Of a stretch of 64,000 bases of DNA, positions 8,208 to 17,941 are shown piece after piece. Source of the DNA: Marinobacter halodurans. Lineage in GTDB: Bacteria > Pseudomonadota > Gammaproteobacteria > Pseudomonadales > Oleiphilaceae. Numbering within the stretch: position 1 is the first letter of the stretch; each line of letters begins with the position of its first letter. The stretch spans positions 1-64,000 of the forward strand of contig NZ_SJDL01000019.1 of NCBI RefSeq assembly GCF_004327985.1, read 5' to 3'. The notes under the pieces were generated by a model, which ran no database searches, had not been told where the DNA came from, and worked only from the letters and a program-made list of their open reading frames with translations. Made by a program: the position numbers and the translations under genes.

Positions 8208-10901
8208 TCAGTCCAGTAATTCCAGCTGCCGCGCCCGCGCCAGCGCCTCCGTCCGGCTTTTCACCTGGAGTTTCCCATAGAGGTTGCGGATGTGCGCCTT
8301 GACGGTCGTGCCGGCGACATCCATACGCACCGCGATCTCCTTGTTGGCGAGCCCTTCGTTGATCAGTTCCAGGACTTCCGTTTCCCGCGCACTCAGGGGT
8401 TCGACCAGTCCTTCCGCCCGGGATGGTGCGGAGGGTGCAGCGCTTGGCGTACTGGCCGGCAGCAGCTCGAGAAGGTGCTCCAGGAAGGCGCCATCCACCT
8501 GTTGCCGACTCATCTGCCGGAGCAGGGAGTGGACCTGCGGGCTTTCTTCGACGAACGTGCGGTAAAGCTGTTCACGGGCCGCGCGCTTCAGGGCCTCTGA
8601 CAGCACCGGGAGGGCTTCCTGCGCCTTGCCCTCAGTGGCCAGCGCGTCGGCATAGACCGTCAGCACTTCGATCAGGTGCTTATGGTGTTGCCCGGTTTCC
8701 GTCGACAGCCGCAGGGGCGTAAGCAGAGGCGTGGCCTCATCGGGACGACCAAGGGCGATCAGCACCCGGGCCGCCGTAATGGTGTCCTGCTCGGCGTTGA
8801 GAGGGTTGCGGAAACGGTCCGGGTGGCGTGCCTCCAGCCATTCCCGGGCGGCCTCCGTGTGCCCCTGGGCGAGCTGCACACGCGCCTTGAGGGCCGTCAG
8901 GTTCGGTGGTTCGAAGACGATGTGCTCCCGCCGTCGTTCGAGTACGGACAGGGCATCGTCAAGCGCCTGGACCGCCAGTCCGTAGTCGCCGCGAGTGAAG
9001 GCGAGCCGGGCGCGGGCGTACTGGATGATCACGTGCTGGCCCGGTTCTGTGCCGTTTTCCAGGTGACTCATTAACGGGGCCAGGTGGGTATCCGCCAGTT
9101 CCAGTTCGTCCCGCTCACGGTAGATCTCGATCAACGTGCAATTCTGCCAGCAGGAGATCAGTTTGGGCTGCTTGGGATCGGTGTAGTGGCGATCGATCCA
9201 CTTGCGGATGCTGACACAGCTTTCCAGCGCCTGTTCGATCTGCCCGCGATTGAACTGGATCCAGGCCAGGAGCCCGCCGCTGGAGAGAACGGTCGACGGT
9301 TTTCGCTCGATCTGGCCGTGGGATACGGCCGACTGCAGGGCTTCCTCGGCGGCGGGCAGGTCACCCCGGCCGAAATAATCCAGTCCCAGACCGTAATAGG
9401 TGACGGACTTCAGGGGAATCTGGGTGTGGTCAATGTCCCGCAGCACCTGCTGCGTCAGGTCAGCGGCACTCTTGAGGTCGCTGCGGGTGCGGGCAAGGTA
9501 GGATCGGATCAGCGCCATTTCGCTTTGCAGGGCCAGGGCGCCTTCGGCATCCGGATGCGAGTCGGCTACGCGGCGATCCAGCAGGTCTTCCAGTCGCTCC
9601 AGTCTTGGTTCGATGGCATCCAGCCTGTTGGCGAAGAAATGGCCCCAGATCCGGAGCATCGACAGTCGCGGACTGCTTTCAACGGTGCCGTCCGGCAGCT
9701 TGTCGAGCCAGTCCAGCACCGGCAGGTGAAAGCCGCCATGGATCAGGTTGTTGCCGTGTTGCTCCAGCACGCCCGCCAGCCATTCCCAGTCCTGCAACTG
9801 CACCAGTTGGGCGATCGCTTCCTGGATGTGGTCGTGCTCCAGGAACCAGGTGACGGCCCGTGACTGCAGGGTCTGGATGCGCTCGGGCTGGGTCTGTTGC
9901 AGTCGCTGGAACAGGGCCTCCCGGAACAGGTCGTGATAGCGGAACCATTCGTCGCGGGTGTCCAGCGGAATCAGGAACAGGTTGCGCTGGCTCAGGGACT
10001 CCAGCATGGCCTGGCTGTCCGTCGATTCGCGCACGACGTTACACAGGGAGGCGGTAAGCCGGAGACAGCAGGCGGTATCCAGCAGGAAAGCCGCGACGGC
10101 CTGCGGCTGCTGGTCGAGGATCTCGCTGAGGATGTAGTCGTTGATCTGGCGTGACGTCTCGGGCACTGGGTTCGGGGGTGGTGTGCCGTCATGGCCGACA
10201 CCGTCACGCTGGGAGAGCGCGCTCAACTGCATGGCCGCTACCCAACCCTCGGTCTTCTTCCAGATGCGATGGGCTTCCTTCTCGGACAGATCCAGCGCCA
10301 TGCACTCATTAAAGAAGCGTCGGCACTCGTCCTCGGAAAAGGCCAGCAACTGCGGGTGGATATCGTCCACCCACTGGCGGACCCGCCACTTGGCCACCGG
10401 CAGGTCGGGCTCGGTTCGGGAGATCAGCACAACGGTCATCCCGGGCGGCAGATAGCCGATCAGGTAGGCCAACTGGCGATGGATGTCCGGATCCTGAATC
10501 TGATGGTAGTCGTCGATGACCAGGTTGAGCCCCTCGCCGGCACTGTCCACCAGGGCGTTGATCAGTCCGGTGATGGCGCCTTCCAGTTCATGGCTGGCGT
10601 AGGTATTGAAGGCCTTCTGGCAGGGTTCGAGCTGGGCGAAGCCGGCGTGGATCAGTGCCCCCGTGACGTACTGCCAGAAACGCCGGGGATCGTCGTCGTT
10701 CTCATCGAGGGAAAGCCAGGCGACCGGCAACGTCTGGTCGGCACACCACTGGTTGACCAGTGTCGTTTTCCCAAAGCCGGCGGGGCCAATCACCAGGTCC
10801 AGCCGCTTGCCCGGGCGCCGTTGGAGGATCTGCAACAGTCGCTCGCGGCGAACGGCCCGGGCGTCGGCGGCGGGTCTCAGGAATTTGGTGGTCAGCAACA
10901 T
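8208..10901 (-). CDS. MalT-type LuxR-family transcriptional activator (large ATP-binding)
   Basis: An 897-residue signal-transduction ATPase with a DNA-binding tail. The N-terminal M-L-L-T-T-K-F-L-R-P is the classic MalT-family start, which is why the ATG at 10901 is preferred over an in-frame ATG at 10982. Walker A G-P-A-G-F-G-K-T-T is at about 39-47. The middle is TPR-like helical repeats that normally bind the inducer. The last 65 residues are a LuxR helix-turn-helix (L-S-A-R-E-T-E-V-L-E-L to V-K-A-H-I-R-N-L-Y). Family members include MalT (maltose) and AlkS (alkanes); the inducer here is unknown and no catabolic operon is adjacent. It has its own terminator, so it is transcribed alone. 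Confidence 0.87.
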   Translation of the reverse strand: MLLTTKFLRPAADARAVRRERLLQILQRRPGKRLDLVIGPAGFGKTTLVNQWCADQTLPVAWLSLDENDDDPRRFWQYVTGALIHAGFAQLEPCQKAFNTYASHELEGAITGLINALVDSAGEGLNLVIDDYHQIQDPDIHRQLAYLIGYLPPGMTVVLISRTEPDLPVAKWRVRQWVDDIHPQLLAFSEDECRRFFNECMALDLSEKEAHRIWKKTEGWVAAMQLSALSQRDGVGHDGTPPPNPVPETSRQINDYILSEILDQQPQAVAAFLLDTACCLRLTASLCNVVRESTDSQAMLESLSQRNLFLIPLDTRDEWFRYHDLFREALFQRLQQTQPERIQTLQSRAVTWFLEHDHIQEAIAQLVQLQDWEWLAGVLEQHGNNLIHGGFHLPVLDWLDKLPDGTVESSPRLSMLRIWGHFFANRLDAIEPRLERLEDLLDRRVADSHPDAEGALALQSEMALIRSYLARTRSDLKSAADLTQQVLRDIDHTQIPLKSVTYYGLGLDYFGRGDLPAAEEALQSAVSHGQIERKPSTVLSSGGLLAWIQFNRGQIEQALESCVSIRKWIDRHYTDPKQPKLISCWQNCTLIEIYRERDELELADTHLAPLMSHLENGTEPGQHVIIQYARARLAFTRGDYGLAVQALDDALSVLERRREHIVFEPPNLTALKARVQLAQGHTEAAREWLEARHPDRFRNPLNAEQDTITAARVLIALGRPDEATPLLTPLRLSTETGQHHKHLIEVLTVYADALATEGKAQEALPVLSEALKRAAREQLYRTFVEESPQVHSLLRQMSRQQVDGAFLEHLLELLPASTPSAAPSAPSRAEGLVEPLSARETEVLELINEGLANKEIAVRMDVAGTTVKAHIRNLYGKLQVKSRTEALARARQLELLD

Positions 10902-11017
10902 CGGGTGCGTGCGAATCCGCTTTTCTGGTGAAGCATGGGCGATTCCTGGAACGATCGATGTCTGCCAGCGAGCGGCATTCACCGGTCGTTGCCTGTGGGC
11001 GGTCCGGCATGAGTACC

Positions 11018-11040
11018 GGCCGACTTACCGATTGTCGGCC
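11018..11040. promoter_or_regulatory. inverted repeat between the permease and the regulator gene
   Basis: GGCCGAC (11018-11024) and GTCGGCC (11034-11040) are a perfect 7-bp inverted repeat with a nine-base spacer. It lies upstream of the MalT-type gene and downstream of the TauE/SafE gene, both on the minus strand. No T run follows on either strand, so an operator or attenuating hairpin is as likely as a terminator. Confidence 0.3.
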
Positions 11041-11132
11041 TTAACGTAGGGAAGTCAAGATGTTGCCGGGCCGGATAGCCATTCGCGGTGACCGGTAGGA
11101 CCCGCGGATCGGAGGCAAGTTCCGGGCCCGGT

Positions 11133-11909
11133 TCAGAAGAAGGTGTACTTCAGCCCGATCGCCATCAGGATGGCGGCCAGGGTGGATTGCAGCACACGGT
11201 TCGGCAGCTTGCGGGCGATCCGGGTGCCGATCTGGATGGCGGGGATCGAGCCAATAAGCAGCGCGCCGAGCAACTGCCAGTCGATGTTACCCAGTTGCCA
11301 GTGGCCCATGCCGGCGATAAAGGTCAGCGGCACGGCATAGGCCAGATCCGTCCCGACGATACGGACGCCGGTCAGCCGGGGATAGAGCATCATCAGGATT
11401 GCCGTACCGAACGCGCCGGCGCCGACGGACGACAGGGTAACGGCGACGCCCAGGAAAATGCCGGCCAGCGTGGTCAGTCCGTTGCGATGGCGGACCACGA
11501 AGCTGTCGTTGGTTTCCAGATCACGATGGCGCAGGAGCCAGGGCCGGAAAATCAGCACCACCGAGGTCAGGATCAGCATCGTCCCCAGCATGGACACCAG
11601 CAGGTTGCGGTAATCCTCCGGATTCGTGAAAAAGTGGGACAGGAGCACGATCGACAACAGCGACGCGGGTACGCAACCCAGCAACAGGCGGCGGACGATC
11701 GGCCATTCGATGGTTTTCTGGCGATGGTGGGTGAAAACGCCGGTCCCCTTGGTGATGGCGGCGTAGATCAGGTCGGTACCGATCGCGATATGGGGCGGGA
11801 ATCCGAACATCAGCAGCAGGGGCGTCATCAACGACCCGCCACCGACGCCGGTGAGGCCGACGGCAAGACCGACACCCGCACCTGCAAGAATATAAAAGAC
11901 GATATCCAT
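11133..11909 (-). CDS. TauE/SafE-family permease, probable sulfite or sulfur-anion exporter
   Basis: A 258-residue integral membrane protein with about eight hydrophobic helices and the two-fold glycine-rich repeat of the TauE/SafE family (G-x-G-V-G-L-A-V-G-L-T-G-V-G-G-G-S near the start, and a second G-x-G-x-F-x-G-V-A-V-T-L-S-S-V-G-A-G-A half). Family members move sulfite, sulfoacetate or organosulfur anions across the inner membrane. It is divergent from cysB with 217 bases between them and lies near the APS reductase gene, so a role in protecting the cell from sulfite or in sulfur balance is inferred. The exact substrate is not known. Confidence 0.83.
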   Translation of the reverse strand: MDIVFYILAGAGVGLAVGLTGVGGGSLMTPLLLMFGFPPHIAIGTDLIYAAITKGTGVFTHHRQKTIEWPIVRRLLLGCVPASLLSIVLLSHFFTNPEDYRNLLVSMLGTMLILTSVVLIFRPWLLRHRDLETNDSFVVRHRNGLTTLAGIFLGVAVTLSSVGAGAFGTAILMMLYPRLTGVRIVGTDLAYAVPLTFIAGMGHWQLGNIDWQLLGALLIGSIPAIQIGTRIARKLPNRVLQSTLAAILMAIGLKYTFF

Positions 11910-12048
11910 AAATTTTGATCTACACTGAAATCCGTGAGCCGTCGAAAAACCAGCTGAACCGGCAGCGCTGGTGGCCTGGATAATGATGACAACAACGAGG
12001 AATGCCGCCGCCGGGAAATCCGTTGCATCCGGAGGGTTTCAACTGTAG

Positions 12049-13101
<1,053 letters not shown>

Positions 13102-13125
13102 TCGGTTGCCCGATTCGAAAACAAG

Positions 13126-13156
13126 GAAGGCGGGATGGATGTCCCGCCTTCTTTAT
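13126..13156. terminator. bidirectional terminator between cysB and cysH
   Basis: GAAGGCGGGA (13126-13135) pairs perfectly with TCCCGCCTTC (13142-13151) around a six-base loop, followed by TTTAT on the plus strand. Read on the minus strand the hairpin is followed by CTTGTTTTC. It sits between the two convergent stop codons and can serve both genes. Confidence 0.85.
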
Positions 13157-13175
13157 ATCGGTCAGGCTGCTTTCC

Positions 13176-13910
13176 TTACTTGTCGCTGGCAATCAGGTTG
13201 CCGGCGTGCAGTCCGCATTCCTTGTGAGTTGCTTCCTCCCACCACCAGCGGCCCTCGCGCTCGTGCTGTCCCGGCAGCACCGGGCGGGTGCAGGGCTGGC
13301 AGCCGATGCTGATAAAGCCTTTCTCGTGCAATTCGTTGTAGGGCGCCTCCGTCATGCGGATGTAATCCCACACGTCCTTGGAGGTCCAGTTGGCCAGCGG
13401 ATTGAACTTGACCAGCTGTTTTTCCGGCGTGGAGAACGCATCGTCGACCTGCACCACCGGCACATCGTTGCGGGTGCCGGGGCTCTGGTCCTTGCGCTGG
13501 CCGGTAATCCAGGCATCCACCGTAGCCAGCTTGCGGCGCAGTGGATTGACCTTGCGAATGCCGCAGCATTCCTTGTGGCCGTCCTCATAGAAGCTGAACA
13601 GCCCCTTCTTGGAGACCAGTTCCTCCACTTCCGCCGCGTCGGGGAAGAGGACCTCGATATCGATGTTGTAGTGCTTGCGCACTTTCTCGATAAAGGCGTA
13701 GGTTTCGGCGTGGAGCCGGCCGGTGTCCAGTGTGAACACCTTGAGGTTGTCGGTCAGCTTGTGGGCCAGCTCGATCAGCACCACGTCTTCAGCCCCGCTG
13801 AAGGACACGGCGATCGAATCATAGCTCCCCAGCGCGTGCTTCAGGATCGCACGCGGTGACTGGTCGCTCAGTCTCTCATTCAGTACTTTTATGGATTCCA
13901 TTACAGTCAT
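13176..13910 (-). CDS. cysH: assimilatory adenylylsulfate (APS) reductase, CysH family
   Basis: Reduces activated sulfate to sulfite in the cytoplasm with thioredoxin as donor. The P-loop-like [10 protein letters not shown] start and the [11 protein letters not shown] segment are conserved. It carries both cysteine pairs, C-C-G-I-R-K and C-Q-P-C-T-R-P, that bind a 4Fe-4S cluster. This marks the APS-using form (EC 1.8.4.10) rather than the cluster-free PAPS form of E. coli. The catalytic cysteine is in K-E-C-G-L-H near the end. The start is uncertain: ATGs at 13958, 13910 and 13901 are in frame, none with a good ribosome site. 13910 is used here, giving 244 residues. Confidence 0.92.
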   Translation of the reverse strand: MTVMESIKVLNERLSDQSPRAILKHALGSYDSIAVSFSGAEDVVLIELAHKLTDNLKVFTLDTGRLHAETYAFIEKVRKHYNIDIEVLFPDAAEVEELVSKKGLFSFYEDGHKECCGIRKVNPLRRKLATVDAWITGQRKDQSPGTRNDVPVVQVDDAFSTPEKQLVKFNPLANWTSKDVWDYIRMTEAPYNELHEKGFISIGCQPCTRPVLPGQHEREGRWWWEEATHKECGLHAGNLIASDK

Positions 13911-14128
13911 CGTGTCAGTAGATGTGCAGAGAACATACCACCGGGACCGGCCAATCAAAAGTAACCAGCTTTCATAAGGTTATATCCGCGATGCAATTCC
14001 TGTCGCATTTTCATATGATAGGGCCCGCTCCGGCGCCGGCTGTTGAGGAGCCGAAGGTGTGTCGGAAGTGCTTGTTTTGAACCATTGCCCCTGCCGGGCT
14101 GATGACCGAATTGAAAGAGGAGTGTCCT

Positions 14129-14737
14129 GTGGAACTTGCCTGCCTGGATCTTGAAGGGGTGCTGATCCCCGAAATCTGGATCGCCTTCGCCGAAAAAACC
14201 GGCATCGAAGAACTGAAGGCGACCACCCGGGACATCCCCGACTACGATGTGCTCATGCAACAGCGCCTGCGACTGTTGGACCAGCATGGCTACGGCCTGC
14301 CTGAGATCCAGGAGGTCATCGGTACCCTCGACCCGCTGCCGGGTGCGCGCGAGTTCATCGACTGGCTGCGCGAGCGTTTCCAGGTGGTGATCCTGTCCGA
14401 CACCTTCTACGAGTTCGCCATGCCGCTGATGGCGAAACTGGGCCACCCGACACTGCTGTGCCACAAGCTGGAAGTGGACGACAAGGGCCGGATCACCGAT
14501 TACCTGCTGCGCCAGAAAGATCCCAAGCGACAGTCGGTGCGGGCGTTCCAGCTCTTGAATTACCGGGTGATCGCGGCCGGTGATTCCTACAACGACACCA
14601 CCATGCTGAAGCAGGCGGAAGCCGGCATCCTGTTCCACGCGCCGCAGAACGTGATCGACGAGTTCCCGCAGTTCCCGGCCGTCCATAACTACGACGACCT
14701 GCGCGAGAAATTCCTGGAGCTGAGCGAGCGCTACTGA
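14129..14737 (+). CDS. thrH: ThrH, phosphoserine phosphatase / phosphoserine:homoserine phosphotransferase
   Basis: A HAD-superfamily enzyme that dephosphorylates phosphoserine and can transfer the phosphate to homoserine, linking serine and threonine synthesis. The start is set at the GTG at 14129: a GAGGAG lies six bases before it and it gives M-E-L-A-C-L-D-L-E-G, aligning with the Pseudomonas protein. An upstream ATG at 14102 is in frame but poor. The first motif is D7-L-E9 rather than the usual DxD, as in known ThrH. Later motifs I-L-S-D-T-F-Y-E-F, Q-K-D-P-K-R-Q and A-A-G-D-S-Y-N-D-T-T are intact. It comes to 202 residues. It converges on pabB with a gap of six bases. Confidence 0.94.
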   Translation: MELACLDLEGVLIPEIWIAFAEKTGIEELKATTRDIPDYDVLMQQRLRLLDQHGYGLPEIQEVIGTLDPLPGAREFIDWLRERFQVVILSDTFYEFAMPLMAKLGHPTLLCHKLEVDDKGRITDYLLRQKDPKRQSVRAFQLLNYRVIAAGDSYNDTTMLKQAEAGILFHAPQNVIDEFPQFPAVHNYDDLREKFLELSERY

Positions 14738-14743
14738 GTTCGC

Positions 14744-16153
14744 TTAGAGATTTTCCAGCGTCTGCATCAGGCGCTGGACCTTGGTGACTGACTCCGCAAA
14801 CTCGTCCGCCGGGTCGGAGTCAGCCACAATCCCGCCGCCACCCCAGCAACTGATCCGACCGTTGGGTTCCGCCAGCAGCGTGCGGATCGCAATGTTGCTG
14901 TCCAGAGAGCCGTCATTCCCGATCGAAAACACGCTGCCGCAGTAGGGCCCGCGCGCGCTGGGTTCCAGCTCATCGATGATTTCCATGGCACGTCGTTTGG
15001 GGGCGCCGGTAATGGAACCGCCGGGAAAAGCGGAGAGCAGGGCATCGAAAGCAAGGGTATCTGGCTTCAACTCGCCGGTGACGGTGCTGACCAGTTGATG
15101 GACGTTGCGGAAGCTCTCAATCTCGAACAGCTTCGGCACCCGCACGGAATGCGGCTTGCAGAAACGGGACAGATCATTGCGGATCAGGTCCACGATCATC
15201 AGGTTTTCCGCGCGGTCCTTCCTGCTTGCCGTCAGCTCGTCCCGGTAACGGGCGTCCTCCTGCGCCGATTCTCCGCGAGGGCGCGTTCCCTTGATAGGTT
15301 TGCTCTCAACCTGCCCGTCGCGAATATTCAGGTAACGCTCGGGCGAAATGCTGAGCACCTGATAGCGCCCTGTATCGATATAGGCCGCGTGCGGAACGGG
15401 AATGGCCTGCAACAAGGTTCGATAGGCCGCAAACGGTTGTCCTTCAAAAGCCGCCGTGAACTGCTGCGCGTAATTGACCTGGTAGCAATCGCCGGCGTGT
15501 ATGTATTCCAGGATGCGCCGGATGGCACGGGTGTAGGTGGCCGGATCCTGTTGCGGGGTAAAGTGTGAGGTCAGGTTAAAGGCGGGTGCTTTCACGCCGG
15601 CAGGCAGTTGGCCGTCAATCATGGGCCGCAGTCGTTCCCGTGTTTCCGCCGAGCAGCGGTTGTCAACCAGCAGTGTCGCCGGTTCATCGCCGTCTACAGG
15701 CAGGTTGAGAGCCCATTCGTAATGGCCGACCCAGCCCAGATCGGGGAGTGCGTCGGACCGCTGCCGCGCGCGGAATCCCGGCACCGTCATATCGCCCGCA
15801 TCGTAGTTCAGCACGCCGACAAGACCGCCACTGAAAGCGCCTGCAGTAACGTCCTTATCTGTTCCGCGGGAAAAGCCGGCTTCCGCTTGGCGGATTTCAC
15901 CAACCACGTCGTTCCAGGCTTGCGGATCCCGGGGCAACACCCAGCTCTTGATCGGCCACGCGGATATAAAGGAAGAACCGCCCGGCCGGGCAACGTGACA
16001 GAAGCCCGCCTGGGTTGAGAGGTGATTCACCCAAAGTGCCGCATGTTTGGCAGAAACGGAAAAAGATCTGGGGGAAGATGACACAGTAAACCTGAATAGC
16101 TTGCGATTGCCGGCGCGGATTGGAAACGCATGATACCGCAATCGGATGGGCAC
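14744..16153 (-). CDS. pabB: aminodeoxychorismate synthase component I
   Basis: PabB converts chorismate plus ammonia (from PabA glutaminase) to 4-amino-4-deoxychorismate for folate. The chorismate-binding domain fills the C-terminal two thirds. P-I-K-G-T-R-P-R-G is the PabB signature; the Lys replaces the Thr/Ala seen in anthranilate synthase TrpE. G-G-S-I-T-G-A-P-K-R-R-A-M-E-I-I and G-P-Y-C-G-S-V-F follow. It has 469 residues. The first 50 residues are poorly conserved, so the true start could be at one of several codons between 16153 and about 16030. The partner pabA is not in the window. Its position after thrH matches pseudomonads. Confidence 0.92.
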   Translation of the reverse strand: MPIRLRYHAFPIRAGNRKLFRFTVSSSPRSFSVSAKHAALWVNHLSTQAGFCHVARPGGSSFISAWPIKSWVLPRDPQAWNDVVGEIRQAEAGFSRGTDKDVTAGAFSGGLVGVLNYDAGDMTVPGFRARQRSDALPDLGWVGHYEWALNLPVDGDEPATLLVDNRCSAETRERLRPMIDGQLPAGVKAPAFNLTSHFTPQQDPATYTRAIRRILEYIHAGDCYQVNYAQQFTAAFEGQPFAAYRTLLQAIPVPHAAYIDTGRYQVLSISPERYLNIRDGQVESKPIKGTRPRGESAQEDARYRDELTASRKDRAENLMIVDLIRNDLSRFCKPHSVRVPKLFEIESFRNVHQLVSTVTGELKPDTLAFDALLSAFPGGSITGAPKRRAMEIIDELEPSARGPYCGSVFSIGNDGSLDSNIAIRTLLAEPNGRISCWGGGGIVADSDPADEFAESVTKVQRLMQTLENL

Positions 16154-16189
16154 AGGTGAAGCTAAAAGAACAATTCAATGGAGTACCGC

Positions 16190-16759
16190 ATGCGAATGAT
16201 CCAGACCTTCCTCAAAACAGTCTTCGCGATTTTCCTCATTTCTTCCCTGGTTCCTCTGGCCGTCCATGCTCAGGACAAACAGAACGGGATGTCCGAGAAA
16301 GAGTTGAAGGAATACGTCCAGGGACAGTTCGAGCAGATGTACAAGCGCGCGATGGAAAGTGCGTCATCCCGGCTTGAGAAGGGCGAGCCCATCAAGGCTT
16401 TCTCGGTGGTGACGGATCGGCAGGGCAATGTACGTCTCGTTCGACTTGAGGAAGCCGAGAAAATGAAGCCGGACGTCGCCCTGGAAATCATGCGTCGCAG
16501 TCTTCGGGCGATGGTCGAAAACGGAAAGATCGGGGCGACCTGCCTCGTTTATGTGGCTGCCAACCCGAACAAGGAAGCGGAAGCGAAGCAGGTGCTCGTT
16601 GCCGAGATGGAGCATGTCTTCGGGCCGACGTTGGCTGAAATCACGCCGTTTGCCAGGGAAGACGGCAAGATGGTCTTTGGCAAGGCGGTGACCGTGAAGT
16701 CCAGGCACTCGATCTTCAAGGTGCCCGAAAAGGACAAAAATGAGGAGCCGGCGGAATAA
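16190..16759 (+). CDS. exported protein of unknown function
   Basis: I do not recognise this family. The start is set at the ATG at 16190 because GGAG lies six bases before it; an ATG at 16178 overlaps that site. Residues 1-28 form a signal peptide (M-R-M-I-Q-T-F-L-K then a hydrophobic core ending A-V-H-A-Q), so the mature protein of about 160 residues should be periplasmic or secreted. The body is charged and helical, with one cysteine, and ends in a Lys/Glu-rich tail (K-D-K-N-E-E-P-A-E). It is divergent from pabB and sits about 145 bases before the DUF6160 gene. Confidence 0.7.
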   Translation: MRMIQTFLKTVFAIFLISSLVPLAVHAQDKQNGMSEKELKEYVQGQFEQMYKRAMESASSRLEKGEPIKAFSVVTDRQGNVRLVRLEEAEKMKPDVALEIMRRSLRAMVENGKIGATCLVYVAANPNKEAEAKQVLVAEMEHVFGPTLAEITPFAREDGKMVFGKAVTVKSRHSIFKVPEKDKNEEPAE

Positions 16760-16905
16760 TCATGTTTTGTCAGACAATGCGATTATTGGGACTGTGAATG
16801 TGGTCACGGATTCAACAGCCCCGGCCCACTACTCTTTAACGGTGCGGACACAAAACAAAACAATCCGCATTGGAACAACAACAATTTTCCGTTAAGGAGA
16901 ACACT

Positions 16906-17730
16906 ATGAAAGGCCTGAAGAAACTTGTACTGGCGACTGCTGTTGCCGCCGCTCCGTTCGCTGCCCATGCCGAGCTGAAGGCTCTGGATGACGGTGCGAT
17001 GGGTAATGTCACCGGTCAGGCTGGTGTGACCATCGAGCTCGAAACCAAGGTCGATATCGGTGAAGTCCGCTACCAGGACGAAGGCACCTTCGCAATGACT
17101 GGCGTCTCCATCGGTGGCGGCAGCATCGTTGATGATGGTAACGGTGGCATCACCACAGACGGTCTCCTGGACGACCTGAAAATCGACATTGACGTCGCTG
17201 CCGACGGTGATGCACTGATTCATGTTGGTAACGTCAATGGCCAGGTGCCCATCGACTTCGCAGTAGCTGTGAACGAAGTCAGCCTGCGTGGCGACACCGA
17301 CAGCACCCTGCTGGCCTCCAACATCGGCATCGTCGGTAATCTGGGCAAGCTGGACATCCAGGTTGACACTGCAACCGACTCCCTGATCACTGATGTGGCG
17401 TTCAACATCACCAACATGGATATGGACATCGACTTCCTGGGTGTGAACGTTCGCGGCATGCAGGTCATGGGTGGTCAGTTCTTCGAGCAGGTTGCGGCTA
17501 GCGGCCAGCCGACTGATGCGGCCGGTATGTTCGCGGCAGCGACTCTGACCATCGCCAAGACCACGGCGGCCGGTTCTACCAGCGGCGAAGCTCTGGGCAT
17601 CAACGTGTCTGACTTCACCACGGATATCAATGTGGCCGAAACCAACATTGGCGGCGCCAACATCGGTACTATCCAGCTGGATAACCTGACCATCAGCAAC
17701 ACCAGCATGAAAGTATACGGTCACAACTAA
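16906..17730 (+). CDS. DUF6160-type exported protein, FilA-like
   Basis: A 274-residue secreted protein. AAGGAG six bases before the ATG at 16906 sets the start; the longer reading from 16870 would place that site inside the gene. Residues 1-22 are a signal peptide (M-K-G-L-K-K-L-V-L ending A-A-H-A). The mature start E-L-K-A-L-D-D-G-A-M-G-N-V-T-G-Q-A-G-V is the hallmark of DUF6160 proteins, some of which are linked to the FilA pilus system of Acinetobacter. The rest is Asp/Gly/Ile/Val-rich with an alternating pattern suggesting beta structure, has no cysteine, and ends N-T-S-M-K-V-Y-G-H. Strong ribosome site and strong terminator suggest high, single-gene expression. Function unknown. Confidence 0.8.
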   Translation: MKGLKKLVLATAVAAAPFAAHAELKALDDGAMGNVTGQAGVTIELETKVDIGEVRYQDEGTFAMTGVSIGGGSIVDDGNGGITTDGLLDDLKIDIDVAADGDALIHVGNVNGQVPIDFAVAVNEVSLRGDTDSTLLASNIGIVGNLGKLDIQVDTATDSLITDVAFNITNMDMDIDFLGVNVRGMQVMGGQFFEQVAASGQPTDAAGMFAAATLTIAKTTAAGSTSGEALGINVSDFTTDINVAETNIGGANIGTIQLDNLTISNTSMKVYGHN

Positions 17731-17755
17731 GTTGATCGTTACCTGAGTGATACAG

Positions 17756-17781
17756 CGCCCCGCTTTGCGGGGCGTTTTTTT
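17756..17781 (+). terminator. strong rho-independent terminator after the DUF6160 gene
   Basis: CGCCCCGC (17756-17763), loop TTT, GCGGGGCG (17767-17774), then seven T residues (17775-17781). The hairpin starts 25 bases after the stop codon. Confidence 0.95.
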
Positions 17782-17888
17782 AGTCCAGGAAAAAGTATCG
17801 TAGATTGAGTTGACGCAGGAAGCTCAACCTACACCCCTGGAGCTTTTGCGACACCCTCAGTGCCATCGGGTACAAGATCAATAGCCAC

Positions 17889-17912
17889 AAAAAAGCCAGT
17901 TCGAAGACTGGC
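17889..17912 (-). terminator. rho-independent terminator for the exported-protein gene at 17942-18559
   Basis: On the minus strand GCCAGT, a six-base loop and ACTGGC (17895-17912) are followed by six T residues (17889-17894 on the plus strand are A). It lies 30 bases past the stop of the minus-strand gene. Confidence 0.88.
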
Positions 17913-17941
17913 CCATAAGAAAAGTCGGTTTTGTATAAACG

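Noticed and set aside
9084-9863. A 259-codon plus-strand frame
   Set aside because: Shadow inside the MalT-type regulator; no recognisable domain, and the minus-strand gene explains the region.
11088-11918. A 276-codon plus-strand frame rich in Gln/Asp/Gly
   Set aside because: Shadow of the TauE/SafE permease; the biased composition is what antisense reading of membrane-protein codons gives.
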